A stretch of DNA of 21,849 nucleotides from assembly GCA_002409365.1 (NCBI GenBank), contig DHUW01000059.1, positions 7,231 through 29,079 of the forward strand, given 5' to 3'. Shown here piece after piece: positions 15,262 to 21,849 of this stretch. This stretch comes from Anaerolineaceae bacterium UBA5224. GTDB lineage: Bacteria; Chloroflexota; Anaerolineae; Anaerolineales; Anaerolineaceae. The notes below the pieces were generated by a model that worked only from the letters and a program-made list of their open reading frames with translations, was not told the origin of the DNA and did not search any database. Position 1 is the first letter of the stretch. Each line of letters opens with the position of its first letter. Made by a program: the position numbers and the translations under genes.

Positions 15262-15905
15262 CAGTCTTCGTGGTTGTCGAGCCGCCCGGAAAGTTGATCC
15301 AGCTTTTTCGCCAATTGATCTTCGCGGTAAGCGACGGTGATGTCGCCGCGCGTCCGTTCAATGATCCCCCGAGCCAGATCAGTTCGGCGGCGCAGCCCTT
15401 CGGTAATGGCATCCGGATAATCCATCGTCACCAATTGGGTGTAAACCTCGTCCATTAACTCCAGCAGGCGTTCCACTTCGCTGTTGTAACCTGGGCGCAG
15501 CAGATCAAGACAGCGCCGGCGCAGTTCACCGAGAGTTTCGGTGAGACCGTTGAGATATGCCGGGTTCTCTGCGTTCAAGTCTGCTGGTGTGGGCAAGAGC
15601 AGTCCCAGGATCATGGCGACCGTCAGTTCAGCTTCGCAATATTCTTTAACTGCGTCCTGCGTATAACCAGCGAAGTAAAGCTCAGGGTGCGCATCTTTCA
15701 GGTTGGCGCGCAGTTGATCGACCAGCTCGCGACCCTGGCGCAGTTCCTCGCGGGCTTCGGTTTCTTCATTGCGATGAATTGCCCGGATCGCCAGGGAGGC
15801 ATGCTTGATGCATTGTCGCGCGCTTCGCAGCGCTTCGTCGCGAATTACCGTCTTATTCTCAAAATCACTGCGGATATCTTCACAGATATTATCCAGTACT
15901 TGCAT
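15261..15905 (-). CDS. Translin-family protein
   Basis: 214-residue all-helical protein recognised as translin-like, a family of RNA/ssDNA-binding proteins that form octameric barrels; in eukaryotes translin plus TRAX make the C3PO ribonuclease. Supporting segments are YTQDAVKEYCEAELT (81-95), NPAYLNGLTETLGELRRRCLD (114-134) and MDYPDAITEGLRRRTDLARG (161-180), the last very like archaeal translins (LDYPDAxxxGLRRxxDxAR). E88 and E91 in EYCE have the spacing of the catalytic Glu pair of TRAX; I do not see the other two acidic residues by ungapped alignment, so nuclease activity is open. It shares one base with both neighbours (TAATG before, TGATG after) and sits between DUF3467 and the Cas4-like ORFs, which points to a joint role in nucleic acid processing. 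Confidence 0.78.
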   Translation of the reverse strand: MQVLDNICEDIRSDFENKTVIRDEALRSARQCIKHASLAIRAIHRNEETEAREELRQGRELVDQLRANLKDAHPELYFAGYTQDAVKEYCEAELTVAMILGLLLPTPADLNAENPAYLNGLTETLGELRRRCLDLLRPGYNSEVERLLELMDEVYTQLVTMDYPDAITEGLRRRTDLARGIIERTRGDITVAYREDQLAKKLDQLSGRLDNHED

Positions 15906-16222
15906 TACTTCCCGCCTTCGGGTTTGTTGGGGTCGTTGCCGCGAAAAAGTTCGTCAGCCAGGCTGGTACCATGAGGGACTTTTATTTCTCCAAAAGTATC
16001 TTCATAGCGTTTCACGTTATCGTTAAAGGCGCCCTGCAACAATTTCATCGCCAGGGGTGAAAGGACCAGACGGGTGTTGACTTTGGGGTTGGTCACGCCA
16101 GGCAGCATACTCACAAAATCCATAATAAATTCCGCTGCAGTATGTGAGATATACGCAAGGTTGACATAGCGAGGTTCGAGATCCTCGGGGATCTGAACCT
16201 GGATTCGTTTAATTTCTGCCAT
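15905..16222 (-). CDS. DUF3467 family protein
   Basis: 105 residues, matching the small DUF3467 family: IQVQIPEDLEPRYVNLAYIS, then AAEFIMDFVSMLPG and TRLVLSPLAMKLLQGAF. Function is unknown. It has no signal peptide or membrane segment. The ATG has GGAGG within the 9-nt gap after the ssb stop, so it is the second gene of the ssb operon; its stop overlaps the translin start (TAATG). The constant company of SSB and translin suggests a role at single-stranded nucleic acids, which is inference from context only. Confidence 0.85.
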   Translation of the reverse strand: MAEIKRIQVQIPEDLEPRYVNLAYISHTAAEFIMDFVSMLPGVTNPKVNTRLVLSPLAMKLLQGAFNDNVKRYEDTFGEIKVPHGTSLADELFRGNDPNKPEGGK

Positions 16223-16231
16223 AGCTCCCTC

Positions 16232-16621
16232 CTAGAAGGGAATGTCGTCATCTTCGTCCATCGGCCCGAAATTTTGGGTAGAGGTATCTTCGCCCTTGGG
16301 GGACATAAAACGCACAGTCTCGGCAGTCATTTCGTAGCTAGCACCCCAGGAACCATCTTTTCGCTGGAAAACGGTGGGATTCCCGTTGGTATCCGGGCGC
16401 AGGCGACCTTCCACCAAAACTTTAGAACCCTTGTGCAGGTATTGATTGGCTGTTTCAGCTTGCTTTCCCCAAACGGTGACCCGGAACCAAGTGGTCTCCT
16501 CTTTTTCACCGTAGCGGCGGCTTGTAGCGACGCTAAAGCTGGTGACTGGGTTGCCTTCGGGGGTATAACGCATTTCGGGGTCTCGCCCCAGGTTGCCGAT
16601 GATGATGAGTTTCTGATACAT
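16232..16621 (-). CDS. ssb: Single-stranded DNA-binding protein
   Basis: 129 residues with the canonical SSB layout: an OB fold starting MYQKLIIIGNLGRDPEMRYT, the SFSVATSRR strand, TTWFRVTVWGKQAE and KGSKVLVEGRL, then a short disordered linker and the acidic tip DDDIPF that docks partner proteins. SSB coats ssDNA during replication, repair and recombination. AAAGGA lies 7 nt before the ATG. It heads an operon with DUF3467, translin and the two Cas4-like ORFs. I found no convincing promoter in the 190 bp up to the divergent tRNA gene. At 129 residues it is shorter than E. coli SSB because the linker is short; a second ssb gene elsewhere in the genome is possible. Confidence 0.95.
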   Translation of the reverse strand: MYQKLIIIGNLGRDPEMRYTPEGNPVTSFSVATSRRYGEKEETTWFRVTVWGKQAETANQYLHKGSKVLVEGRLRPDTNGNPTVFQRKDGSWGASYEMTAETVRFMSPKGEDTSTQNFGPMDEDDDIPF

Positions 16622-16774
16622 GGAATTTCCTTTCGAGTGTCTTTAGCTGCTTATTGGGTTTGTTGATCGTTCCATTTCTTTAATTTTACATCATTCTTAG
16701 AAATATTAATAAAGTAGTGTATGAACGGTTTGTGTTAAGATACGAGGTCAGCATAGAAAATGGTCTCGACAATC

Positions 16775-16804
16775 TTGACGCATTTGCTCAAAATACGATA
16801 TACT
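16775..16804 (+). promoter_or_regulatory. Promoter of tRNA-Pro
   Basis: TTGACG (16775-16780), 18-nt spacer and TATACT (16799-16804) lie directly upstream of the tRNA; the predicted start is about 4 nt before the mature 5' end. Confidence 0.65.
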
Positions 16805-16814
16805 TCAACTTCGC

Positions 16815-16888
16815 CGGGGTGTAGCGCAGTCGGCTAGCGCGCTGCGTTTGGGACGCAGAGGTCGACGGTTCGAGTCCGCCCACCCCGA
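16815..16888 (+). tRNA. tRNA-Pro (anticodon TGG)
   Basis: A 74-nt cloverleaf: acceptor stem CGGGGTG/CACCCCG with discriminator A, D arm GCGC/GCGC, anticodon stem CTGCG/CGCAG with loop TTTGGGA (anticodon TGG, 16849-16851), and T loop TTCGAGT. CCA is not encoded. The T stem GACGG/CCGCC has one A-C mismatch (A16865 with C16879). Six T follow at 16890-16895. The GT2 gene lies 33 nt downstream. Confidence 0.95.
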
Positions 16889-16921
16889 CTTTTTTCTTAA
16901 GTGTTGTAAAGCGACTGCCGA

Positions 16922-17656
16922 GTGAGTAAACCTTTTCTCTCCCTCATCTTACCTGCCCACAATGAAGCTGAACGACTTCCCCTTGCTCTGAAACAGGTTC
17001 AGAATTTTGTTGATCGACAGCCTTACGAGGTAGAAGTGCTGGTGGTTGAAAATGCCAGTGGCGATGACACGCTCAGGATCGTTCAGCAGGCGAAAAGCGA
17101 ATTCCCGCAGCTTAAACTGATCAGCCTGGAGAAAGGTGGCAAGGGTAATGCCATCCGCACCGGGATGCAGGCTGCCAATGGCGAGTATCGTTTCATGGCG
17201 GATGTCGACTTTTCCATGCCGGTTGAACTGATCAGCCGCTTTCTGCCACCAGTTTTACCGCTACCCCAGGTTGCCATCGGTTCACGAGAGCAACCAGGGT
17301 CTGCACGAATTGGAGAGCCAACCTATCGCCATCTGATCGGACGCGTTTTCAACTTTTTAGTGCGTTTGCTGGTGCTGCCAGGCTTGCAGGATACCCAGTG
17401 TGGATTCAAGTGTTTCAGTGCCGAAGCAGCTGAGCAGATTTTCCCGAAACAGACACTCGAAGGCTGGAGTTTTGACGTGGAAGTGCTCACCATCGCCCGG
17501 GAACTGGGATTTGAAGTGGTGGAAGTGCCCATCACCTGGACCTTTCAGCCCGGCTCCCGTATGAGCATTTTGAAAGACAGTTGGCGTATGTTCAAGGATC
17601 TCATTTTGATCAGGTCAAACAAACGCAAAGGTTTCTATCGTGGCAAAACGGTTTGA
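16922..17656 (+). CDS. Family 2 glycosyltransferase (dolichyl/polyprenyl-phosphate glycosyltransferase type)
   Basis: 244-residue GT-A fold enzyme of family GT2, close in pattern to Alg5/DPM1-type polyprenyl-phosphate sugar transferases. Motifs: LILPAHNEAERL (8-19, nucleotide binding), VVENASGDDT (41-50), KGGKGNAIRTGM (71-82), the metal-binding DVD (94-96) and the DTQCGFKCF acceptor-site region that is typical of this subgroup. No membrane helices are evident except a weak hydrophobic FNFLVRLLVLPGL stretch, so it is probably peripheral. The GTG start at 16922 has no clear Shine-Dalgarno; the mRNA may be read-through from the tRNA promoter. It overlaps RNase HII by 17 bp. Confidence 0.88.
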   Translation: MSKPFLSLILPAHNEAERLPLALKQVQNFVDRQPYEVEVLVVENASGDDTLRIVQQAKSEFPQLKLISLEKGGKGNAIRTGMQAANGEYRFMADVDFSMPVELISRFLPPVLPLPQVAIGSREQPGSARIGEPTYRHLIGRVFNFLVRLLVLPGLQDTQCGFKCFSAEAAEQIFPKQTLEGWSFDVEVLTIARELGFEVVEVPITWTFQPGSRMSILKDSWRMFKDLILIRSNKRKGFYRGKTV

Positions 17657-18305
17657 TCCCGAATTGATTCCGCCCGCCCCTACACTCGATTTTGAAAAAA
17701 TCCAGTGGCAGCAAGGATTCAAAATCGTGGCAGGTCTAGATGAAGCCGGCAGAGGCCCGCTGGCAGGTCCGCTCTGCGCGGCAGCTGTGATCCTGCCCTT
17801 TGATGTTACTGACCTGGAAGAAAAGTTGTTTGGCGTGAGGGATTCCAAACAGATGACATCCTTTGAGCGGGAAACACTTGCACCTGTGATCAAAGAATTC
17901 GCTGTCGATTTTGCCATCGCCTGGATGGAGGTGGAAGAAATCGACAGTATGGGAATGGGGCAAGCCGGCAGAATAGTCTTCTATAGGGCGGTCAATGGAT
18001 TGCGGCAAACCCCGAAGCATCTGCTCATCGATTATTTCCGAGTGTCGGAACTGGAGATTGCTCAAACCTGCCTGGTAAAGGGTGATCAGCGCAGTTTGTC
18101 CATTGCCTGTGCTTCGGTTTTGGCCAAGCAAGCCCGTGATCAGCGTATGATCGAGCTTTCGACTGTCTATGAGGGCTACCATTTCGAGCAAAACAAAGGT
18201 TATTCCACCCCCGGGCACATCAAGGCGATTGAAGAGTTGGGGCTCTGCGTCATCCACAGGCATAGCTTTTGTGATCATTTGCTTCAAGAAAAATTATTTG
18301 AGTAA
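17640..18305 (+). CDS. rnhB: Ribonuclease HII
   Basis: 221-residue type 2 RNase H, which removes RNA from RNA/DNA hybrids and initiates ribonucleotide excision. The catalytic acids are visible: D34 and E35 in GLDEAGRGPLAGP, D131 in HLLIDYF and D167 in AKQARDQRM. The KGDQRSLSIACASVLAK segment and the GYSTPGH turn are family hallmarks. The N-terminal extension of about 25 residues before the core is common. The GTG start at 17640 lies inside the end of the GT2 gene, so translation is likely coupled. No intrinsic terminator follows; the 3' gap holds degenerate repeats. Confidence 0.96.
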   Translation: MAKRFDPELIPPAPTLDFEKIQWQQGFKIVAGLDEAGRGPLAGPLCAAAVILPFDVTDLEEKLFGVRDSKQMTSFERETLAPVIKEFAVDFAIAWMEVEEIDSMGMGQAGRIVFYRAVNGLRQTPKHLLIDYFRVSELEIAQTCLVKGDQRSLSIACASVLAKQARDQRMIELSTVYEGYHFEQNKGYSTPGHIKAIEELGLCVIHRHSFCDHLLQEKLFE

Positions 18306-18449
18306 GGCAAGATCGTGCCGGACTTCTGTCCGAGCACTCGAGCTCGCCAAATGCGTCCATTTTTGGGAGGACTTCGCTCAAAACCTGCGCTCTCTGCCCA
18401 CAATGCCTACGGCGTCGGAGTACTTCGCAAGGACGCTGGCCTGATCAAG

Positions 18450-18515
18450 ATTCTTCGCTGCGCACAGAATGACAGATAACCCAGCATTTTTCGCCGCCGC
18501 TCAGAGTAACAGACG
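18450..18515. repeat. Two degenerate copies of an ATTCTTCGC...CAGAATGACAGA element
   Basis: Copy 1 (18450-18478) and copy 2 (18486-18515) can be aligned along ATT(C/T)TTCGC, GC(A/T)CAGA and ACAGA. The opposite-strand form, TGTCATTCTG...GCGAAGAAT, resembles an intergenic repeat common in many bacterial genomes. The DNA just upstream (18306-18445) contains related pieces such as GGACTTC and GTACTTCGCAAGGACGC and carries no plausible gene. Confidence 0.5.
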
Positions 18516-18555
18516 GGGCATATGATAAAATTATTTCAACGGAAAAGGAGCCAAG

Positions 18556-18807
18556 ATGACCACAAATACTGTGCCCACCTTTAGCAAGGACGAGCAAATC
18601 GCCGGGTTAATTGACCAGATCAGTGCTTACATCGAGCAATATCATCGTGGTTCGGTGGAGTTGATCTCCATTGAAGGTGATGTCATCAAAGTGCGCCTGG
18701 GCGGGGCTTGCGCAGAATGCGATCTTTCCACGCAGACACTTCAAGGCTGGGTTGCGGGCACCATCCGCCAGTTTTTCCCCGATGCGGTTGTTATCGCGGT
18801 AGAGTAA
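18556..18807 (+). CDS. NFU-domain (NifU C-terminal-like) Fe-S cluster protein
   Basis: 83 residues covering one NFU domain, which holds a 4Fe-4S cluster between subunits and passes it to target enzymes. The motif LGGACAECDLSTQTLQGWV contains the C52-x2-C55 pair. AAGGAG is 5 nt before the ATG. TATGATAAAAT at 18521-18531 may hold a -10 box, without a clear -35. Its stop overlaps the next ATG (TAATG), so the SseB-like protein is translated from the same mRNA. No sufB, iscS or nitrogenase genes are in the window. Confidence 0.9.
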   Translation: MTTNTVPTFSKDEQIAGLIDQISAYIEQYHRGSVELISIEGDVIKVRLGGACAECDLSTQTLQGWVAGTIRQFFPDAVVIAVE

Positions 18808-19706
18808 TGGGTATTTTTAATTCACTAAAGAGGGTTTTCGAACCCTCTCTAAAAAATGCAAATCATGATCTGGTTCAAATCATCAACGCCAACTCAGCAG
18901 GGCAGGAAATCCCGAAAAAAATTGATAACGCCTCAACCTTTTTAAAATCGACGATAATCTTGCCGATCATAGCAGGTTCCCAAGATTTCATTCAAGATAA
19001 ACACGGAAAAATTACCTTTCAACCAAATGCCGAAATCCACTCGGTTTCCAATTTAATTGATGATTGGCTGGTGTTCGTAGGCTTTGTTGAATCTGAAGCG
19101 ATTCAAAATGCGACTCTTCCATCCTTAACCCGCTTTGCTACTTGTCGTTTTTCAGATTTACCCTTACTTCTGGAAACCAGTGAGGCGGATGGTGCCGCGG
19201 TTTCCCTCTATGCGAACAAAGGTGCTATTGTACTTGCCCAGGAGCAGATTCGAAGGATCATCGATGAACCTAGGAAAAGCTTTGAACCGGTAGGGCTCAT
19301 TCACGCACGGGAAAACTATAGCGATCTCCGGAATGCTTTAGACCTTTCTTTCAACTTGAGAGAACGAATTTACCGCAAGTTAGAATCTATGACCGAAGTT
19401 TCGGGAGTATGGATAGGACAATTGCTTGACCGGGATAAACCAAAGTACTTCATCTTTTTTGACAGCCCTGGCAGCTCAAAAGTGTTTTTTCAAGAGCTTA
19501 AACCTTTATTGGTGCCAGAACTCAACGGAGAAGAACTAATTCATGTTCGTTATTTCGACGGTTTTTCTCAATGGATCACCAGCCATTTACTACCTTTTTA
19601 TAGCAACAAGGAGAAGAAGCTTCCTGGTTGGGGCCTTGAGAAATTCGGTAAGGATATTCGGGTTCACAGCAATAAACGACGACCGTCTCTCAAAAAAAAG
19701 CTCTAA
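18807..19706 (+). CDS. SseB-like protein
   Basis: 299 residues from ATG 18807; an upstream in-frame ATG (18708) lies inside the NFU gene and would add 33 unrelated residues. No signal peptide or membrane helix. Residues about 15-150 resemble the SseB N-terminal domain: TFLKSTIILPI, later DWLVFVGFVESEAI and SLYANKGAIVLAQEQIRRII. The last 110 residues (LRNALDLSFNLRERIYRKL to the VRYFDGFSQW region) fit the SseB C-terminal domain. The family has no established biochemical role despite the name, which comes from a Salmonella secretion locus. It is translationally coupled to the NFU protein. Its 3' end is 11 bp from the convergent VWA gene. I assign the family with moderate confidence. Confidence 0.6.
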   Translation: MGIFNSLKRVFEPSLKNANHDLVQIINANSAGQEIPKKIDNASTFLKSTIILPIIAGSQDFIQDKHGKITFQPNAEIHSVSNLIDDWLVFVGFVESEAIQNATLPSLTRFATCRFSDLPLLLETSEADGAAVSLYANKGAIVLAQEQIRRIIDEPRKSFEPVGLIHARENYSDLRNALDLSFNLRERIYRKLESMTEVSGVWIGQLLDRDKPKYFIFFDSPGSSKVFFQELKPLLVPELNGEELIHVRYFDGFSQWITSHLLPFYSNKEKKLPGWGLEKFGKDIRVHSNKRRPSLKKKL

Positions 19707-19717
19707 GTTGGCGAGGA

Positions 19718-20542
19718 TTAACCCAGTTCCCTGTAAGTAGGGGCGGAAGGGGCCTGGATTTCTTTCTGAACTGTTTCGTAAAGTGTTTCGCCGCGTAAGT
19801 CTTCAATCGTATAACAAACCGCGTCCATATCCTCAGCAAGGCGCTGGGCTAATCCACTATCGAAAACCTTTTGCTCCATATTGATAACCACGCTGTGGAT
19901 TTTCTCCTTGGCAAACATATCAGCCAGTTCTTTGATTTCTTCTGCCACTGGACGCCCCGATACAAGCGGAACGTTGCCGGCACCGTCGGTGAGGACGATC
20001 AGCAGCGGCTGCACATCGGGGTGCAAAATTTTCTCGCGCTGAAGCACCTCGAAAGCCATCTGCAGACCGGCTGAAAGCGGAGTCTTTCCGCCAACCGGGA
20101 TGTTGGTGAGTGCCCGCTGTGCCAGGAGAACTGAATTTGTGGGTGCCAGGACCAGGGTGGAGCGGTCTTTCTGGAAAACCACCAACCCAACCCGATCACG
20201 GCGCTGATAGGCATCGGTCAGGAGTGAGAGTATCGCCGATTTTGTAGCCTTCATGCGCTCTGCCACTGCCATCGACCAGGATCCGTCCACCAGGAATAAG
20301 ATCAAGTTGGCGGTTTTTCGCACGCGGATCTTTTTTTGAAAATCTTCCCTGCGCACAGCAAAGGCGACTTGGTGCAATTCTTTCAGATCCTTGCGTTGGC
20401 GTTGGTAGGGAGCTGCTGCACGCATTGTGGCATCCAGGGCGACATCACTGGCGTCGCGAGGGGAGGGACGTGACTGGATATAACGCCCGCGCTTGGTCTT
20501 TGACTTGGTTTGGGAACGACGCCCACCCTGTTTGCGCACCAT
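19718..20542 (-). CDS. VWA-domain protein, magnesium/cobalt chelatase D-subunit type
   Basis: 274 residues from the first usable ATG. It starts in the conserved linker (GGRRSQTKSKTKRGRYIQS, then ALDATMRAAAPYQR) that precedes the VWA domain of ChlD/BchD-type chelatase subunits. The VWA domain (about 78-265) has a complete MIDAS: D86-x-S88-x-S90 in VDGSWSM, the Thr of GGKTPLSAGL and Asp of VLTDGAGN. In chelatases this domain binds the partner and couples ATPase work to metal insertion. The open frame extends 62 codons further upstream without any ATG, GTG or TTG, and that sequence (GGKNIKPGETFEPRQLDTP) also looks like conserved linker. No ribosome binding site precedes the ATG. The natural product is therefore probably a fusion with the AAA gene through the A9 run at 20728-20736. 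Confidence 0.8.
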   Translation of the reverse strand: MVRKQGGRRSQTKSKTKRGRYIQSRPSPRDASDVALDATMRAAAPYQRQRKDLKELHQVAFAVRREDFQKKIRVRKTANLILFLVDGSWSMAVAERMKATKSAILSLLTDAYQRRDRVGLVVFQKDRSTLVLAPTNSVLLAQRALTNIPVGGKTPLSAGLQMAFEVLQREKILHPDVQPLLIVLTDGAGNVPLVSGRPVAEEIKELADMFAKEKIHSVVINMEQKVFDSGLAQRLAEDMDAVCYTIEDLRGETLYETVQKEIQAPSAPTYRELG

Positions 20543-20715
20543 TTCGTCCAGGGGGGTGTCGAGTTGGCGTGGTTCGAAGGTTTCACCCGGTTTGATGTTT
20601 TTGCCGCCCTCCCACCATTGGGTGTTCAGCTGTACAAAAACATCCTGCCCTGATTCACCAACTATAGGAATTTCAGGATCCCAGTTGGAATCGCCTTCTT
20701 CTGGCTGCGGTTCGC

Positions 20716-21831
20716 TTACGGATTCACTTTTTTTTTAGTGTCGTCCTCGTTTTGCTGTTCAGTTGGCTCTTCATCGGCTGGTGTGAGCACTGTTTGCACT
20801 TTAAGATCAGCAATTTTGGCGTTCAGGATTTCAACGCCAGCTTCGCTCTTGCGGAAAGGACCGGCTTTGACGCGGTGAGGAAGAGCCAGTTCCGCTGCCA
20901 GGGCAATATCCCGCGGGGTGATGCGAGTGCGACCTTCGAAAGCAGCCTGCGCTCTTGCACCCTTCAGGATCACGAGGTCAGAGCGATGACCGTCAACTTC
21001 CATCGAGGAGGTCAGATCGGCAATGATCAACAGATCGCGCTGCGTGTAGGCGACATCTGCCAACAGATGACGAGCTTGTTCAATCTGACGAGAAAGCTCC
21101 CGTTCCTGTGGCAGGAAATGTTCCCGGAAACTTTCAGGGTCATTCTCAAAGGCAATATTACGGCGCATGATCTCAACACGCTGGGTTTTGTCGAGAATGC
21201 CACGGATATCTACTGAAAAGGCAAAGCGGTCCAGCAGCTGCGGGCGCAGATCGCCCTCTTCGGGGTTCATTGTACCTACCAAAATGAAGCGGGCTGGATG
21301 GCTGAAAGAGATGCCTTCGCGCTCCACCACGTTGACGCCCATGGCGGCAGAGTCGAGCAAAATATCAACTACGTGGTCGTCCAGCAGGTTGACTTCATCG
21401 ATATATAGCAATCCGCGGTTGGCAGAGGCTAGCACGCCTGGCTCGAAATGACGTTCGCCTTTTTGAATGGCGCGTTCAATGTCAAGGGTGCCGACCACGC
21501 GGTCTTCAGTAGCGGAAACCGGCAGGTTCACAAAAGGAGTAGCATGATGAACATGAGGAAGAGGATCTTCGCCTGCCAGGAAGCGCTCCTGGCACTCAGT
21601 ACACCAGGTGGTGGGTTTGGCGGGGTCGCAATTGAAGCGGCAATTTTCGACCACTTCAATAGGAGGCAGTAAGGCTGCCAGCGCCCGCGCAGCGGTTGAT
21701 TTGGCAGTGCCACGCTCGCCGCGGATGAGCACGCCACCAATTCTCGGGTCAACTGCGTTGAGGACCAGGGCGCGAATCATGCGCTCCTGACCGACGATAG
21801 CAGTAAAGGGGAAGATCACTTTTTGGTTCAT
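20716..21831 (-). CDS. AAA+ ATPase, magnesium chelatase I/D-subunit type (MoxR-related)
   Basis: 371 residues. Walker A GERGTAKS (38-45), Walker B LLYIDEVNLL (141-150), sensor 1 in GTMNP (N189) and the arginine-finger region LLDRFAF (R202) follow the ChlI/BchI pattern, as does VVGTLDIERAI. Four cysteines (C64, C68, C77, C80) in an insert could bind zinc. After the AAA lid the chain ends in an acidic segment (PADEEPTEQQNEDD), then three Lys encoded by nine A, then VNP and TAA. AAGGA lies 8 nt before the ATG. Acidic linkers of this kind join AAA and VWA domains in ChlD-type proteins, and a -1 shift at the A run would lead straight into the VWA frame. No chelatase H/CobN partner is visible in the window, so the metal is unknown. 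Confidence 0.88.
   Translation of the reverse strand: MNQKVIFPFTAIVGQERMIRALVLNAVDPRIGGVLIRGERGTAKSTAARALAALLPPIEVVENCRFNCDPAKPTTWCTECQERFLAGEDPLPHVHHATPFVNLPVSATEDRVVGTLDIERAIQKGERHFEPGVLASANRGLLYIDEVNLLDDHVVDILLDSAAMGVNVVEREGISFSHPARFILVGTMNPEEGDLRPQLLDRFAFSVDIRGILDKTQRVEIMRRNIAFENDPESFREHFLPQERELSRQIEQARHLLADVAYTQRDLLIIADLTSSMEVDGHRSDLVILKGARAQAAFEGRTRITPRDIALAAELALPHRVKAGPFRKSEAGVEILNAKIADLKVQTVLTPADEEPTEQQNEDDTKKKVNP
20728..20736 (-). other. A9 homopolymer: possible slippage site joining the AAA and VWA frames
   Basis: Nine A on the minus strand are read AAA AAA AAA GTG in the AAA gene. Re-reading the last A gives AGT GAA TCC and an open frame through to the VWA stop at 19718, making one protein of about 704 residues. 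Such runs permit RNA polymerase or ribosome slippage, and are also frequent sequencing or mutation sites. Confidence 0.55.
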
Positions 21832-21849
21832 TTATTATTCCTTTGCGAA

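Noticed and set aside
17736..18287. A 183-codon minus-strand ORF
   Set aside because: It is the antisense shadow of RNase HII, whose catalytic motifs are all on the plus strand.

Overview
The window most resembles a chromosomal stretch of a Chloroflexota bacterium, probably class Anaerolineae. This is inferred from the gene set: Thr/Pro-rich lipoproteins, a LysM plus M23-like lipoprotein, an ArsR regulator with a long N-terminal domain, a bacterial translin, a magnesium-chelatase-type AAA/VWA pair and a small SRP RNA. No 16S rRNA or other decisive marker is present. There is no phage, insertion sequence or CRISPR array; apart from one degenerate repeat region it reads as dense core-type DNA with many overlapping genes.

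Layout. 1-1235 (-): ABC-F ATPase, running off the left edge. 1298-3381 (-): a lipoprotein preceded by a C39-like peptidase gene that is interrupted by one in-frame TAG. 3555-3983 (-): Dps-type mini-ferritin with its own promoter and terminator. 4101-5807 (-): cytoplasmic GH13 alpha-glucan hydrolase. 5880-6827 (+): EamA transporter, apparently leaderless. 7010-9354 (+): ArsR-family regulator and MFS transporter, with a palindrome inside the promoter. 9344-11970 (-): SRP RNA, then a methyltransferase with a zinc ribbon, then a LysM/M23-like lipoprotein. 12004-14440 (-): two overlapping AI-2E-family membrane proteins. 14516-16621 (-): ssb, DUF3467, translin and a Cas4-like nuclease divided over two membrane-anchored ORFs. 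16815-16888 (+): tRNA-Pro(UGG). 16922-18305 (+): GT2 glycosyltransferase and RNase HII. 18306-18545: degenerate repeats. 18556-19706 (+): NFU-domain protein and an SseB-like protein. 19718-21831 (-): AAA+ ATPase and VWA protein of the magnesium/cobalt chelatase type, split at a run of nine A.

Three points deserve attention. First, the ssb operon joins a single-strand DNA-binding protein, a translin homologue and a membrane-tethered Cas4-like nuclease whose four predicted Fe-S cysteines lie on two different polypeptides; this looks like an uncharacterised nucleic-acid-processing module. Second, the AAA and VWA genes would form one ChlD-like protein of about 704 residues after a -1 shift on the A9 run, and conserved linker sequence lies upstream of the only usable VWA start codon. 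Third, the C39-like peptidase has a single amber codon between its catalytic Cys and His motifs. All family assignments come from motifs read by eye, with no database search.
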